From the NCBI GenBank assembly GCA_014904845.1, contig MU119382.1, positions 1 to 64,000 of the forward strand: a stretch of 64,000 bases of DNA, written 5' to 3'. A program made the position numbers and the translations under genes. The notes beneath the pieces are model-generated. The model was not told the DNA's origin. It made no database searches and was given only the letters and a program-made list of their open reading frames with translations. This document shows positions 23,319 through 34,396 of the stretch, in pieces (position 1 is the first letter of the stretch; every line of letters starts with the position of its first letter). Source of the DNA: Acephala macrosclerotiorum. Lineage: Eukaryota > Ascomycota > Leotiomycetes > Helotiales > Mollisiaceae.

Positions 23319-24775
23319 TTAAAGCCAAGGTTCCCATTCAGGACTAATAATTGACTCCGGGTTCTTGTCAACATGAGTCTTGTTCCAAGGTTCTCGGTAT
23401 GTCACTTCACTCAGCTTCTTGAGCATTTCGTCTCTCTTCTCTTGCATCGGTCCATCGGGTAGCGTAGCTCGCTGTCCTTGGGCTGCGCTCCAATCCTGGA
23501 CTAATTTGCAGCGAGGCTGTCGGATCTCTTGGAAAGCTTGTAGGACTGCAGGGATGTTTTCGATTGTTTTGGCGCGGTCTAAACATTCGGCTAGACAGAT
23601 GGCGTCTTCGACGGCCATTGCTCCTCCCTATGTTCTTGTCAGCGAAGGTGAATTATTGAGAGGTTTGGAGATCTTGCCTGGCCTACGAATGGTTGAACAG
23701 CATGTGCTGCGTCGCCGATGATTACCACCCTCCCTCTATTGCTCACCCATGACTTCGGCATTGTTTCAATGATTCTCCACACGTTGGCTTCCTCAGTATA
23801 ATCCATGATCTTCTGATAAAATGGAACAAAGTCCTTGAAATACCGTCTCATGTGTTCAAAATCTTGCGGTTTGCTATACCCATCTGCCGAATTGTCGTCC
23901 CTGGGGTGGATATAGTCCATACCAAGAACCCATTTGCGTCCTCGGCGGATTGGAACATTGGCAATGGTTGTGTGAGGACCGAAAATAATACAATGTAATC
24001 CATTGCTGGGGCAGTGTCCAGATCTGATCTCACGATTGATTCTGGGAGGTTGACTCGGGTGACGTCGAGTCCGCAGTCTCGGATGGCGTCTGTTGAGTCT
24101 GAGATTACGGTGTTGCGGACTATAGATTTGACGCCTGGGCCTGTTAGCAATCTTCCTGGGGCCTAATGTCTCATTTCAAGACCGAGACTTCGAGCAATGG
24201 TGAAAATATCCCTGAGGCATGTTGAGTACTTCGAGATGATTGAACCTACCATCTGCTCCAATGATAAGATCTGCTTCTATTCTTTCTCCGCTTTGTAGTA
24301 CAAGTGTCATTTTCTCGTCATCAACGCAGACAACTCGACATCCCAAGCGTAAAGTGACGCCTCTCTCCTTTGCTGCTTCCCAGAGCACTTGTTGGTAGTC
24401 GGCTCTGTGGATTGTGTAGAATCTAATCTATTTGTCAGCCTCCGATAATCCAATGACACTGAGTGCATCTACGCACGGATACCCCCATTGATCTATGAAA
24501 GTCTCTGCCTTTCTAGCTGTAATGTCTTTTCCATCCGAGTAATGCCGTAGTCCCCTAGGCAATGGTTTTGCCCCGCATACCTCAGCGAATTTCTTGTATA
24601 CACCTAATCTATCGAGTGCACGATTGCCGTTTGCTTGAACGACTATTATGCCCCCGATTGCTTGAAGGTTTGAAGTGGCTTCGAGGATGGTAACGTGATG
24701 TCCCTTGTCAGCGAGTGCAATGCCAGCTGCTAGACCAGCGATGCCAGTGCCAACGATGACAATTCTGAAAGGCAT
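23319..24775 (-). CDS. FAD-dependent monooxygenase (salicylate hydroxylase-like), possible frameshift
   Basis: Exons on the minus strand are 24775-24477, 24422-24250, 24134-23678 and 23627-23319. The first has the FAD dinucleotide motif IVGTGIAGLAAGIA and a Glu at the end of beta 2 (VTILEA). The second ends in LIIGADG and the third contains RVVIIGDAAHAVQPFVGQ (the second FAD-binding GD motif), continuing as GGAMAVEDAICLAECLD in the fourth. This is the class A flavoprotein hydroxylase order; relatives hydroxylate aromatic rings with NAD(P)H and O2. The last intron has a GC donor. Near 23981-23990 the frame must shift by one base in a T-rich run for the conserved middle (GPHTTIANVPIRRGRKWVLG) to connect. 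This is a sequencing slip or an inactivating indel; a 51-nt intron there would delete conserved residues. Neighbouring genes suggest accessory metabolism. Confidence 0.82.
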
Positions 24776-25327
24776 GATTCTAAGCTTCAGCAGATTGAAA
24801 TTAGAAAGGAATTTACAGCACAGGAGCAGACCAGGAAATGTGCATATAAGTATAAGTTGTTTTCACGAAAGGTTTGTCGATCACATCAGCTATAACAGTC
24901 CTCACCGCAAGATGTACCACGGTCTCAGCGTAGTAAGTCTTGTCTGGAAAGTCTGTGTGTATTGGTGCGTCTGTCTAAAGAGTTGAGAGCTCTAGAGAGC
25001 TGTAAATAAGGTAGGAGCTAGGTGGAAGCTAGTGCACGTGACCACCCTAACATCAGCACAGACTCAAAAAGCCATCATCCCTGAGGACTCTCGGTAATAG
25101 CGCAAACCCGAACCCGCGAGTTATATAACCGCAATCGTATTGTTTGGCCAATGGAAGACGCCACTGAGAACTTCCAAATTATCCTACTATGGTCGGTGAG
25201 ATTCTGATCCACTCCAGTCTCCGGCTAAGTTTTTGGCCTAGCATGGTCTGGAGAACTCTATACATTAACTTTACTTTTCATCTCGCGACCCTGATCTCTC
25301 ATTACCTCTCACAGACTCTCGAGCATT
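24776..25327. other. Intergenic, upstream of FAD monooxygenase
   Basis: Promoter side of the monooxygenase and 3' flank of the rhodopsin-domain gene. No gene recognised. Confidence 0.45.
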
Positions 25328-26804
25328 TCATTTTCTGCCATTCGAATGCTCGTTTTCTTTCACCTCTCCTGGATCCTGGCTCAAACTCACTAGAACATCC
25401 GAATCACTGTCCGCATCATCGATAGGCCAAGTCGGCTGACTCCTCGCTTTCCTGGCATCTCTTACATTATTCGAGCTTGCCTTCGACCTTCCCGACCCTA
25501 GCTCAATATCAATTGCAGGATCAGATTGTTTTGATTTCGATGATTTGGACGAGAAGAAACTGCCTCCGTATCGAGCGAAGAATGCGTTGCAAGCTGGAAG
25601 TGACGCGCAAATAAGGCCGATCGAAGTTTCTGCCGACCTGTATAGATGCTTTGCATCAGTTCATGATTCTCAATACCTTATACTCGAAACACCCAGGATA
25701 TCGTGATCCGAAATGGAGAAGAAGAGTAGGCACATACCCCAACAAGTTGAAACGAACAATAGAATATGTAAGGTCCGGATCATCCCCTTCAGTAACAACC
25801 ATACTCAACCTCGCCAAACTAGCCGCTACAGCAACACCTCCAGCTCCCAGCATCCCGAGCACCCTAATCTTCTTCTTCAATGGCATGGGCAGATTCCAAA
25901 TCAATGGGATTGGTATCAAGAGGACTGCAAGATCGGTGATCCCACTCATGACAGTGTCCGCAATGAAGAGCGCGTGTTCGTCGAAGCAAGCTCCGTGGAT
26001 ATTGCGATCCCAGAAAGAGGAGATGGGTGTGCAGATTCGTGCTTTTATTACGACGATGGTCAAGTAGTAGATGAGCATGGCGAACATGAAGGCGTAGATT
26101 GAGTATGTTGTCTTTTTCAGAGGCGAGAAAACTCGGGTGAAGACGAGGAGGAGGGAAATTTTGATGGAATAGGCTGTTAGACCGTATATTATTGAGCCAC
26201 CGTAGACGACCTATATTTCTGGAATTAGTAGTTAGACGCATTATGTGAAGCACTGAAGCATGAGTTGACGGAGAGAAAGGGCGAAGTAGGGGACTAGTGA
26301 GTGGGATTATACCTTGAGGAAGCCATTCATATCATCATTCGTTACCTCCCACTGATGTATGCCTCCTCCAAAGTGTCCCACTGAGAATTGTTAGCCTTGA
26401 TATGTGTGAGGGCAGAGATTGGCAACTCACTTAGTATCGCGCTAATGCTATATAGCATAAAAAAGACCTATCTGTTAGTCAGCACAGAGTACTTGAGATG
26501 TCTTTCGTCGCAGGTGGAGAAGAGATGTACCCAAGCAACAACACAAACCCCTATAAAATATTAGTACCTTATTGCTCGAAGAAGTAACGATGTTCAGATC
26601 GGTGACGGTATGCTTACAGTCTTCTTTACTCATCATCCGTTGAAAGACCAGTCTCGTATACACCCTTAGCACAACAAACGGAGACACGAGACTCATAACC
26701 AAAATCTGCACCACCAAATTCAATACATTCAGAGAATTATTCGGGTGTTGGAAGTTCGGCGTTACGCCCGCTGGAGGTGGTAATGCTCCGTTGCTATCCG
26801 ACAT
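25328..26804 (-). CDS. Fungal rhodopsin-domain integral membrane protein
   Basis: The ATG at 26804 opens MSDSNGALPPPAG and leads into a first helix (VLNLVVQILVMSLVSPFVVLRVYTR). Later exons supply GGGIHQWEVTNDDMNGFLK and then VVYGGSIIYGLTAYSIKISLLLVFTRVF, TYSIYAFMFAMLIYYLTIVVIK, CTPISSFWD, LFIADTVMSGITDLAVLLIPIPLIW and LGMLGAGGVAVAASLARL. The last exon begins ETSIGLICASLPACNAFFAR and carries a Ser/Asp-rich cytosolic tail ending at 25328. This is the seven-helix arrangement of the fungal rhodopsin domain family found in PTH11-related and other membrane proteins. Members sit in the plasma membrane or endomembranes and some act as surface receptors; the ligand here is unknown. About five or six exons; joints in the 26400-26640 stretch are uncertain. 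Confidence 0.78.
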
Positions 26805-27549
26805 CTTATAGGAGCCTCGGTCCGGAATGGATGGTGTGCCCGAGACCAGGGATAGGGGCTGAGGTTCCCGGCACCCGACGGCTACCGATTCTTCTTGAAA
26901 GGAGTGGACATTTGATCTGAGATCAACAGAACGGATGAAGGACAATAGCACTGGTGGGGATTTTTACATTATAATAAGGGTCTCGATGAGAGCTAGAGAT
27001 ATTAGATTTTGGGGTTCCTGTGTTGAGACCTCGTCTCGACTCTCGAGTTTCATGCGTTCGTCACTCGAGGCATGATGCCAGTGATGAAAGAATGAGTGGG
27101 AAGTCCAAAACCAGATACGGGAGTTTGAATTTCCGAGTTCCGATCTCCTCCAGTCAACAATTGTGTACTCATCAAGTGACCCAACCACCAGTAGACATTT
27201 ACACTCGCAGTGAAGTTCATGTCACAGAGGGCGTTCCCGTCCCATAGAAACTTCTTTTCAGTAGCAGAAAATGTTAATTTAGAGCACCTCCAATCAAGAT
27301 CTCCAGAATAGGTATGAGTTTCAGCCTCGAATTATGCAGCCAAAGGAATCTGGTAAATTTAAAGTTAGGGACGAAACGCAGGAAATGCTTAAATGCGGGA
27401 AGCTCCAACCGTGCGTTTAAACTCTTGAGACGATTGACTCGCGGAAAGCATCACATTAGCGAAAGGTTTAAAAAGCATGAGCACGAGACTGGATCCTCCT
27501 TTTCACCAAGTACAAGCAAAATACCTTAGACCGTTACTCTGCTCTTCGG
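26805..27549. other. Intergenic, nothing recognised
   Basis: Promoter side of the rhodopsin-domain gene, followed by sequence with no supported gene. Short frames lack motifs. Confidence 0.4.
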
Positions 27550-28110
27550 CAGGCGATGGCGGCTATAGGAGCCCTTACACAGGCACCCTTAATAAGCGAG
27601 ACTTAATCGCAAGCACCCAAAAGACAAAAGATCGAATAAATCACTTGATATGCACGTGTAGTGCTTTTAGTTTAATAATTTTTAAGCTGCAAATAATGAA
27701 ATGCCCGTTCGATCTGTGTAAAAAGAGCCGACGATTCTAGTAGCCTTTGGGCTGTGAGAATAATAAGCTTAAAACTAATCCTTATCTCATTACTTGACTT
27801 TCGGCGTGGCAATTCATTACTCCATGACTCTAGGAATTCTATTCTTTTTTTTAGTGAGGGACCGCATCGGGCTTCGGTCAAATCGGTCTTCGGGGTGCTT
27901 GCGACTAAGTCTCGCTTATTGGCCGCCTGTGTACTCTCTACAGGCCCTAATAAATGTTAATAGGCATAGGCTAGTATTTAACTAGATATAGCAAAATATC
28001 GTGAATCGTAGAGAGATGATTAGTCTCACTACCCCTTGGCAACACGGCCACAATCACCTCACGATTAACATTTATTTCGGCCTGTGGGTAGTAAGGGCTC
28101 CTGGCGGCTA
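27550..28110. repeat. Interleaved inverted repeats, probable non-autonomous transposon relics
   Basis: Two imperfect arms face each other: about 27576-27621 (core AATAAGCGAGACTTAATCGC) and about 27888-27935, its near-perfect reverse complement around GCGACTAAGTCTCGCTTATT. A second pair nests or overlaps: CTAATAAATGTTAATAGG near 27947-27964 and ATTAACATTTATTTCGGCC near 28064-28082. A third pairs the GGCTATAGGAGCCCTTACACAGGC zone near 27560-27583 with CCTGTGGGTAGTAAGGGCTCC near 28081-28101. No coding sequence is present. This looks like MITE-like elements inserted in or rearranged with one another. Confidence 0.6.
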
Positions 28111-28828
28111 CTGTATCTTGGCAAGCGAGTCCCTTCTGTCTTGCGTGACAGCTAATAACTTCTCGAAGTATTTCCATTTTGGTGGGATGGAAAACGTCCA
28201 TTATTTTCACGAACTGGATAAATATAATATTGAAAGAACCCCAAGATTACGTCCAAAGAGAAAGCAGAGATGCAGATATGATAAAGGAAAGGGTTTCAAT
28301 ATCTATAATTGGCTTTCCTTCTGCACCGTCCCGAGCCGTGTGGATGTTGAATGCATTGCATAGTCGCCACGCTCTTTGAAAACTTTCTTCCTCATTCGAC
28401 GCTGCGATAGACGGGTAATGGGAGTGATAGCGCCGAGCAAGCCCGTCAATTTGGGGGATGAAATGCCTGTTCCGGAATGGGGTTTGAACCGGATGGCACT
28501 TGCCAAATGCTGGAGAAGATCAGCATGCTGAACATGCGAAATTTGAATGATGCAGATACGTGCTTCTTTGCTGGTCTACTATGCCGTGAAATATGGTTCG
28601 CTGCTTTATTACTTTTTACATGCTGTGCACGGCGGGAGAGGCGGGCGGGCCAAGCCGTATTTGAAGGATGCCACTGTGCAAGCTTGCATCTGCATGAACG
28701 CCTATCTTTGCGTTCAGGTTTCGTTCTCTTTCCCGCTCTTGTCGTTCCAGCAAGTCTCCAATGACCAAGGGAATGTGGGACATTCTTCCAAGTCGATAAA
28801 CCACGCCTCGAACAAAAGCTCCAGGTGG
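28111..28828. other. Intergenic, nothing recognised
   Basis: 3' flank of the methyltransferase gene and unassigned sequence. Overlapping short frames on both strands around 28446-28843 have no motif. Confidence 0.4.
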
Positions 28829-30355
28829 TCATTCGGTGGCTAACAAAGGCTTTCTTCCATATACTACTATTCTAAGAAAAGAGGTTAGAATTAATCAACT
28901 GATATGAGACACTCATACTTACGCCTTATAGTATGTGTGCGTTCGAGGATCCTTGAGTGCAGCCGTGATCTTCGCCACCCAAACCTGAACTTCAGTGTGC
29001 GTCCACTACTCATATGTCAGTACGCTCCTCAATCCACGAGAGGAAATTTGAGAAATACCCCCATGAATTTGCAAAGCAAATACAGCGTAAAGCCTTCGAT
29101 GTCTTTCAAAAAGAAAAATAAGTTCCACAGCCCAATTTCCTTCATCTTCTTATCACTACTCCACGGCCCAACAGGCAATTTGAATTTATGTTCCTGAACA
29201 TCTTCAAATCCAGCTGCAATGATATCCCTCTTGACTGTTTCGTATACCCCGAATGACTTGCCCATTCGCCGAGCGGCTTCCATCTGCAAAGGTGCCCATT
29301 CTCCAAGGGGACTGTCCTCTGAAAGCGTGCCGTCATCGCATTCGAAGACGACGGAGAGCTCGAAATGTTCGATATAGCCGCCGGGTTTGAGCGCTCTGTA
29401 TTCGTCAGGGAGGGCATCGACCTTTCTGGGACTTGGAAAAAGTAATTGAAAAGGGGAGGAAGCTACTTCATCGCTTGACTATATAGCCTTGGCCAATCGG
29501 CCATCGTTCCTAACATATATCTCAAGTGAACAAAGTCGAAAGTCTCGGGTTTGAAAGTCCAGTCTAGCTCGGCGTCATCAATCTCAAAGCGGCAGTTCGG
29601 AGGAACGAAGCTGGGCATTATGTCGGAGAGATCTGTCCCTATTACTTCTGCTGAAGAAAATTGGTCTGCGAAATCTCTGTGAGAGGTTAGCATTCTTTTT
29701 CTTGAGAAGGGATTGATCTTACATGGCCCAAATTCCAGTCCCTGTTCCTACATCTAAGACTTTCTGAGAGAATTTCAGCTTCACTTCCGCTTTTCCGTCA
29801 TATGCAACAGGTTCTGGGAGGTAACATGGTGGACTGATACGGACCTGAGGTTTCTCAATTGGTGCTAGGAACAGCTTATTGTCGAGCAGCAATGTCAACA
29901 TATGATGTCTATTCTCATATCAGAATTGATTAGAGTTAAGAAAAGTACTAGGAGTCAGGAATACCAACGTACAGAATGTCCAATTGTTCGTTCTGCGTGT
30001 CGTCGTTCGGTCCCCTCATGTTTCGATCAGTGGGTGAAATAATGTACATTACTAGAGGATAGAGCGATACCAGTAATCTGACTCCTTGTAATTTTGGTAC
30101 GTTCTGTTTGCCAGTCTGCGATATTCCCTAATGCTTTCCGATATTGATGCTGTTGAGGAAGCACTAACCCAAACGGCGTCAGTACTTTTGCAAGTTGCTG
30201 GCGCTTGGAGAATACTCACTATTCATCCCCATATGCTGAATCCAGATCATCTTCGCGACCCTGGATAATGGCAAATCAGTGAGGGTCTTATTTTGGGACG
30301 AGCCATTGCTCACCACGGGGATCTCGATATCCTCACTGTGAGAACTCGCACTCAT
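28829..30355 (-). CDS. LaeA/UMTA-like SAM-dependent methyltransferase
   Basis: The ATG at 30355 gives MSASSHSEDIEIPV in a short first exon. Later exons give QNEQLDILHHMLTLLLDNKL and then KVLDVGTGTGIWAM, the SAM-binding motif I. EVIGTDLSDIMPSFVPPNC follows with the acidic ribose-binding position, then FEIDDAELDWTF, FDFVHLRYMLGTMADWP, LKPGGYIEHFELSV, and the C-terminal GLWNLFFFLKDIEGF and EVQVWVAKITAALKDPRTHT. It ends KAIVVYGRKPLLATE at 28829. About seven exons with small introns. The family comprises LaeA-like regulators of secondary metabolism and small-molecule methyltransferases; which applies cannot be told. It is divergent from a P450 gene 669 bases away. A second member lies at 44280-45708. 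Confidence 0.84.
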
Positions 30356-31024
30356 AGCTTCGTGATATTGATACAGTAGCGGGGTAATAGCGGGGCAAAT
30401 GGCACAACGCCAGCAGTAGCATCAACTCGAATTTATATCACACCTTGGACAATGTTGAGTGACGAGAAGCTTGATGTTAATTATGTACTAAATCCTCCCC
30501 AGCGAGCGGCCGCGGGTCTCGGGTCCGAGTTCGGTAGCGCAACCCCTCGACGCATTCCAACAACGATGTTTTAAGGTTAGTCACACCGTATCAAGTCTTT
30601 CTATAGGCTCATCGGGTACAAGATAACATGCTTGTTTAAATTGCATTTGAGGTCGCTCCCTATCCATGGCATTCGTGCATCTACATGTCGGTGCTGCCGT
30701 CCTAAATAGGTCAAGGGCGCGTGAACTGCATTTTCTAATGGCGGTTCAATGCGGGGTTCCGCGGAAACGAGAACCTGCATCCGCCAACTCCTCATCCACG
30801 CGGGCGTATGAGCAAATGAAGCCAAAACCGCCGGATACGGCCCCACCAATTCGTCCAGGTGCGGCCGGAGAGCGTCGCTCGCCTGCCGTGGTGGGAGAAT
30901 TGACAAATGTTCAGGTCTTATCTTTTCTCGAGAATCAACATCCCGAGGATTTGGTTCACTACTCCAACAATTTCTCGCCTCAATACACCTTGTCTGTACG
31001 ACGCGAAAGTGTCAGATCGTCAAC
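30356..31024. promoter_or_regulatory. Shared divergent promoter region (methyltransferase and P450)
   Basis: 669 bases separate the start codons of two oppositely oriented genes, so the region must hold both promoters. An eight-base NotI-type palindrome GCGGCCGC lies near 30507-30514. I could not identify a specific regulator site with confidence. Confidence 0.4.
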
Positions 31025-32852
31025 ATGGAGGTGTTTGAGGGGTACTCGACTACATTCCTCATTGGGTGTTCTCTTGTGCTGTTTGCGATTGGTCATCGAA
31101 TTTGGAGGGTGTTTTATGATTTGTATCTTCACCCACTCGCTGGGATTCCGGGACCTAAGTTTGCTGCGATAACGTATTTGTATCAGACATACTACAGTCT
31201 CTGTGTTGGAGGAAGTCGATTCTATATACAGGTTGGGAAACTGCACGAGAAATATGGTAAGCTGATCTTTGAACGAAATCGGAATCGAGGAACACCTTGG
31301 CTGATTAAAAATTTCCAGGACCTGTCGTACGAATCACTCCAGATGAAGTCCATCTCAGCGATCCTGATAACTATGATTCCATCTACTACATCGGTTCCAC
31401 CTACGCCAAAGCGGAACCATATTACGGCTCCATGTCATGCGGATATTCAGGCTTCACCACCATGTCCAACGAAGAACACCGCCCCAAACGCGCCCGTTTG
31501 AACCCCTTCTTCTCCAAGAAGAAAGTCATCTCATACGAAGACATGATTCAATCCAACGCGAAGAAGCTATGCGATCTCGTATCCAAGAAGTTTGAAGCTG
31601 GCCAAGCTATGGATCTGCATCATGCCTACCGAGCTGTCTCAGTTGATGTAATTACTGATATCGCATTCAATCAGTGTTACAATCTGTTGGACAGAGAGGA
31701 TATTGGTGAAGAGTTCTTCACTCTTTTTGAGAAGATTGGGTCGACGATGTGGGTCTTTCAGCAATGGCCTTTGGTGATGAAGTGGTCGAATGCTTTGCCG
31801 CCGAAGTATCTCGCGATGATAAGTGGGCCACTTGCGCAAGTTTTCCGAATCCAAAATGTGAGTTGACAGGCTAGCCAAGGTAGCTGAGTTTGTTTTGTTG
31901 ATTTGATTTAGCATTGTAGTGACAAGATAGCTGGGGTCAAGGCAGATATCGCAGCTGGGAACAAGTCGGCTGCTCGACAGACTATTTTCCATGATCTCCT
32001 GACTCCAGATCCTGAACAAGGATGGGTTGTACCACCAGATGAACACCTCCGTGATGAGGCATTCGCTATTCTCGGAGCGGCTGCCGATACGACTGGGAAT
32101 GCGATGAACTTTGCTACCATCGAAGTCACGAATGACCCAGTCATGTACACACGTCTTTGTGCAGAATTAAGAGAAGCGTTCCCTGATCCCAAAGCCAAGC
32201 TTGACTATCTCACCTTGGAGAAGTTGCCATTCCTTGTAAGGTTCCTCTACTTCATCTCAAGAATACTGCTCATTGAATCGTTATAGACTGGAGTCATCAA
32301 AGAAGCGATTCGACTATCCTTTGGCTCACCTGGCAAACTAACCAGAGTCGTCCCAGAAGGAGGTGCAACTTTTAACAACTACTTCCTTCCAGCAGGAGTA
32401 TGCCCCACTTTCCTGTAACGCAGCACCCTCTGATATTTAACAGTCATTTGTCTCAATGGGTACCTGGGAGCTTCACCACAACGAGGATTACTTCCCCAAC
32501 GCCACGAAATTCGATCCTGATCGATGGCTTGACCCCGCGAACGTGAAGCACATGGAAAAAGCCTATGTGCCGTTTGGAAGGGGAAGTAGGATGTGCGTTG
32601 GCATCAAGTAAGTTCTCTATCTTCTTCGGTCTGGTGAGATTTTACTTGAAAGAGAGGAAGGAAGGAAGCTGATGAATTAGTCTGGCGTATGCGGAATTGT
32701 ATGTTGTGCTGGGACAGATGTTCAGGAGGTTCGATAACATGAAGCCGAATGAGTTGAGACCCGAGGATAGGGTTTATAATGATTATATATCGGCAAGGGT
32801 ACCGCTCACGGCGACGAGGTTCCATGTTAGTGCTGGTGAGAAGGTGGGATAG
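31025..32852 (+). CDS. Cytochrome P450 monooxygenase
   Basis: Six exons keep frame throughout: 31025-31256, 31319-31857, 31912-32235, 32287-32397, 32444-32607 and 32681-32852. The product is 513 residues, normal for a microsomal fungal P450. An N-terminal membrane anchor (TTFLIGCSLVLFAIGHRIW) is followed by the hinge PLAGIPGPKFA. The I-helix oxygen-binding motif is GAAADTT (about 312-318) and the K-helix ExxR is EAIR (371-374). The haem motif is FGRGSRMCVG (446-455) with Cys453 as iron ligand. All key residues are present. The class resembles trichodiene-oxygenase-like secondary-metabolism P450s. It sits on the ER membrane with a reductase partner encoded elsewhere. The divergent methyltransferase may share its pathway. 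Confidence 0.95.
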
Positions 32853-33569
32853 ATAATATGAGCAATACGGTATGTCTCTTAGCGCAGCAAAGCATCGTGA
32901 TCTTCTTCAAATACAGTTTCAATTTGATGGATGAGATGATTGATGATTGCACAGATTGGACCGGAAACAAAGTAAGCCTTCATTTGATGAGGATGCGATG
33001 TAAAGAAATATCGCGCTGTGTAGAGTTTCATGGGGCTTGAATTAGCAGATTCAAATACCTAACCTCACATTGCGACCGTGAAGGAGTAAGGTTAGTCTGC
33101 AGTATGATTCGAGTAAATCAGCCAACGACATCTTTTCTTGAATTCGGCTGAAAGAGTGTCTCGTGTTTCTTGGGGGCTGTATGCTCAGCTGCAAAAGCCA
33201 CTGAATAGGCCCAATCAAATGCGTTGGTGACATCACACAACCTCATGACATGCGCCCTATTAGGTCACAGCACATGTACCACCACGCGCAAGGCAGACTC
33301 GCCCAAGAGTTCAAATGAATCCGGGCGCCAACTCACGCTGGAGTAGCCTTATTTCAAAATATCTGCGATCGAGTGCTTCACTCGTCCAACTATACACCTC
33401 CCTTCACACGCAAGAACGCTTCCATCTACCGCCATCATGATGCAAGTAGGAGCACGCGCAGACACAATCCTGAGATTGCAAGCATACTGAAAGATTGCGT
33501 CGAGCCTCGCACGAGGCTGTGGCCAAAATGTCTCTTGACGAAAACGCTTGGACGATCGCGCGAAAGAGG
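32853..33569. other. Intergenic, nothing recognised
   Basis: 3' flank of the P450 gene and unassigned sequence; no motif-bearing frame. Confidence 0.4.
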
Positions 33570-34210
33570 TTATAGCAAGCCATATATGGTCGAGGTGCGT
33601 CACCCCACCAAAATCGCAAAATCGTAAAAACACTATAATATAGTGCATTATTGCGATTGCACCGCAACAACGCCTTTTGTACTTATTAATATATGCCGAG
33701 TGAGAAGCAGTCGCAGTATCCTTAGTAGTGCTGCTCTCAATCCCCAGAGTGGCAATGCATTTGAGTCCGAAAAGTAGAGAGTTGCATAGTCACATAACAA
33801 ATCCACCCCTGATTTCCCCTCATCCCCTCCTCCCCTAGATTCCCAAGCTCCCTCTTATCTTACACTCCTACCCAGTATGCAGCATATCCTAGCCCTACTT
33901 CCCTCTAGAAGCTCTGCCCTTGGCAGCACTCGCAGCACCAGCTCTGCCCTCCCTAGCAATCGCAGCTAGGGCAGTCATCTCCTTAATATAAAAGCCCACC
34001 ATTAAAGCTACTACTACCGCGTTCCCCCGCAAAGATTTTGAGATCACATATGAAAGGCCTATATCAGATCTATTTTTTAATCTACTTCTTATTTATTTTA
34101 ATTTTGTATTGGCGTTGTTATTAAGGGAATAGTAATTATAATTATATTTTACGATTTTACGATTTTACGATTTTGCGATTTTGATGGGGTGACCATATGG
34201 CTTGCTATAA
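33570..34210. mobile_element. MITE-like element with about 60-bp terminal inverted repeats
   Basis: The left end (33570-33630) starts TTATAGCAAGCCATAT and runs through GTCACCCCACCAAAATCGCA to ATCGTAAAAA. The right end (34147-34210) is its reverse complement (AAAATCGTAAAATCGT... to GGCTTGCTATAA), with an extra 12 or so bases in the left arm. The right arm carries three to four tandem ACGATTTT units. The 641-bp interior is non-coding, contains the palindrome CACTATAATATAGTG (33631-33645), and is rich in CTAG/CCCTA-type words near 33835-33990. I could not establish a target-site duplication. A non-autonomous DNA transposon is the simplest explanation. Confidence 0.6.
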
Positions 34211-34396
34211 GCGGGCAATTCAGGCCAGGTAACTGCCAGCAGATCTCGAGACAAGATGAAGGGCGCATAAAGAAGTAATATTTTTGGTGGTATTTTCGAA
34301 ACATGAATTGCCTTCCAAATAAAAGAGATTTTAAGAAACGAGCGAATTCATTGAAATCCTGTGAACGCGTAGCCAATTAAAATACCTGCAAAGAAA

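Noticed and set aside
28466..28560. Possible tRNA B-box (GGTTCAAACCCC on the minus strand near 28480)
   Set aside because: The flanking five-base stems do not pair and no acceptor stem or A-box lies at the right distance.
28446..28843. Overlapping frames of 95-128 codons on both strands
   Set aside because: No motif on either strand; the region is the 3' flank of the methyltransferase gene.
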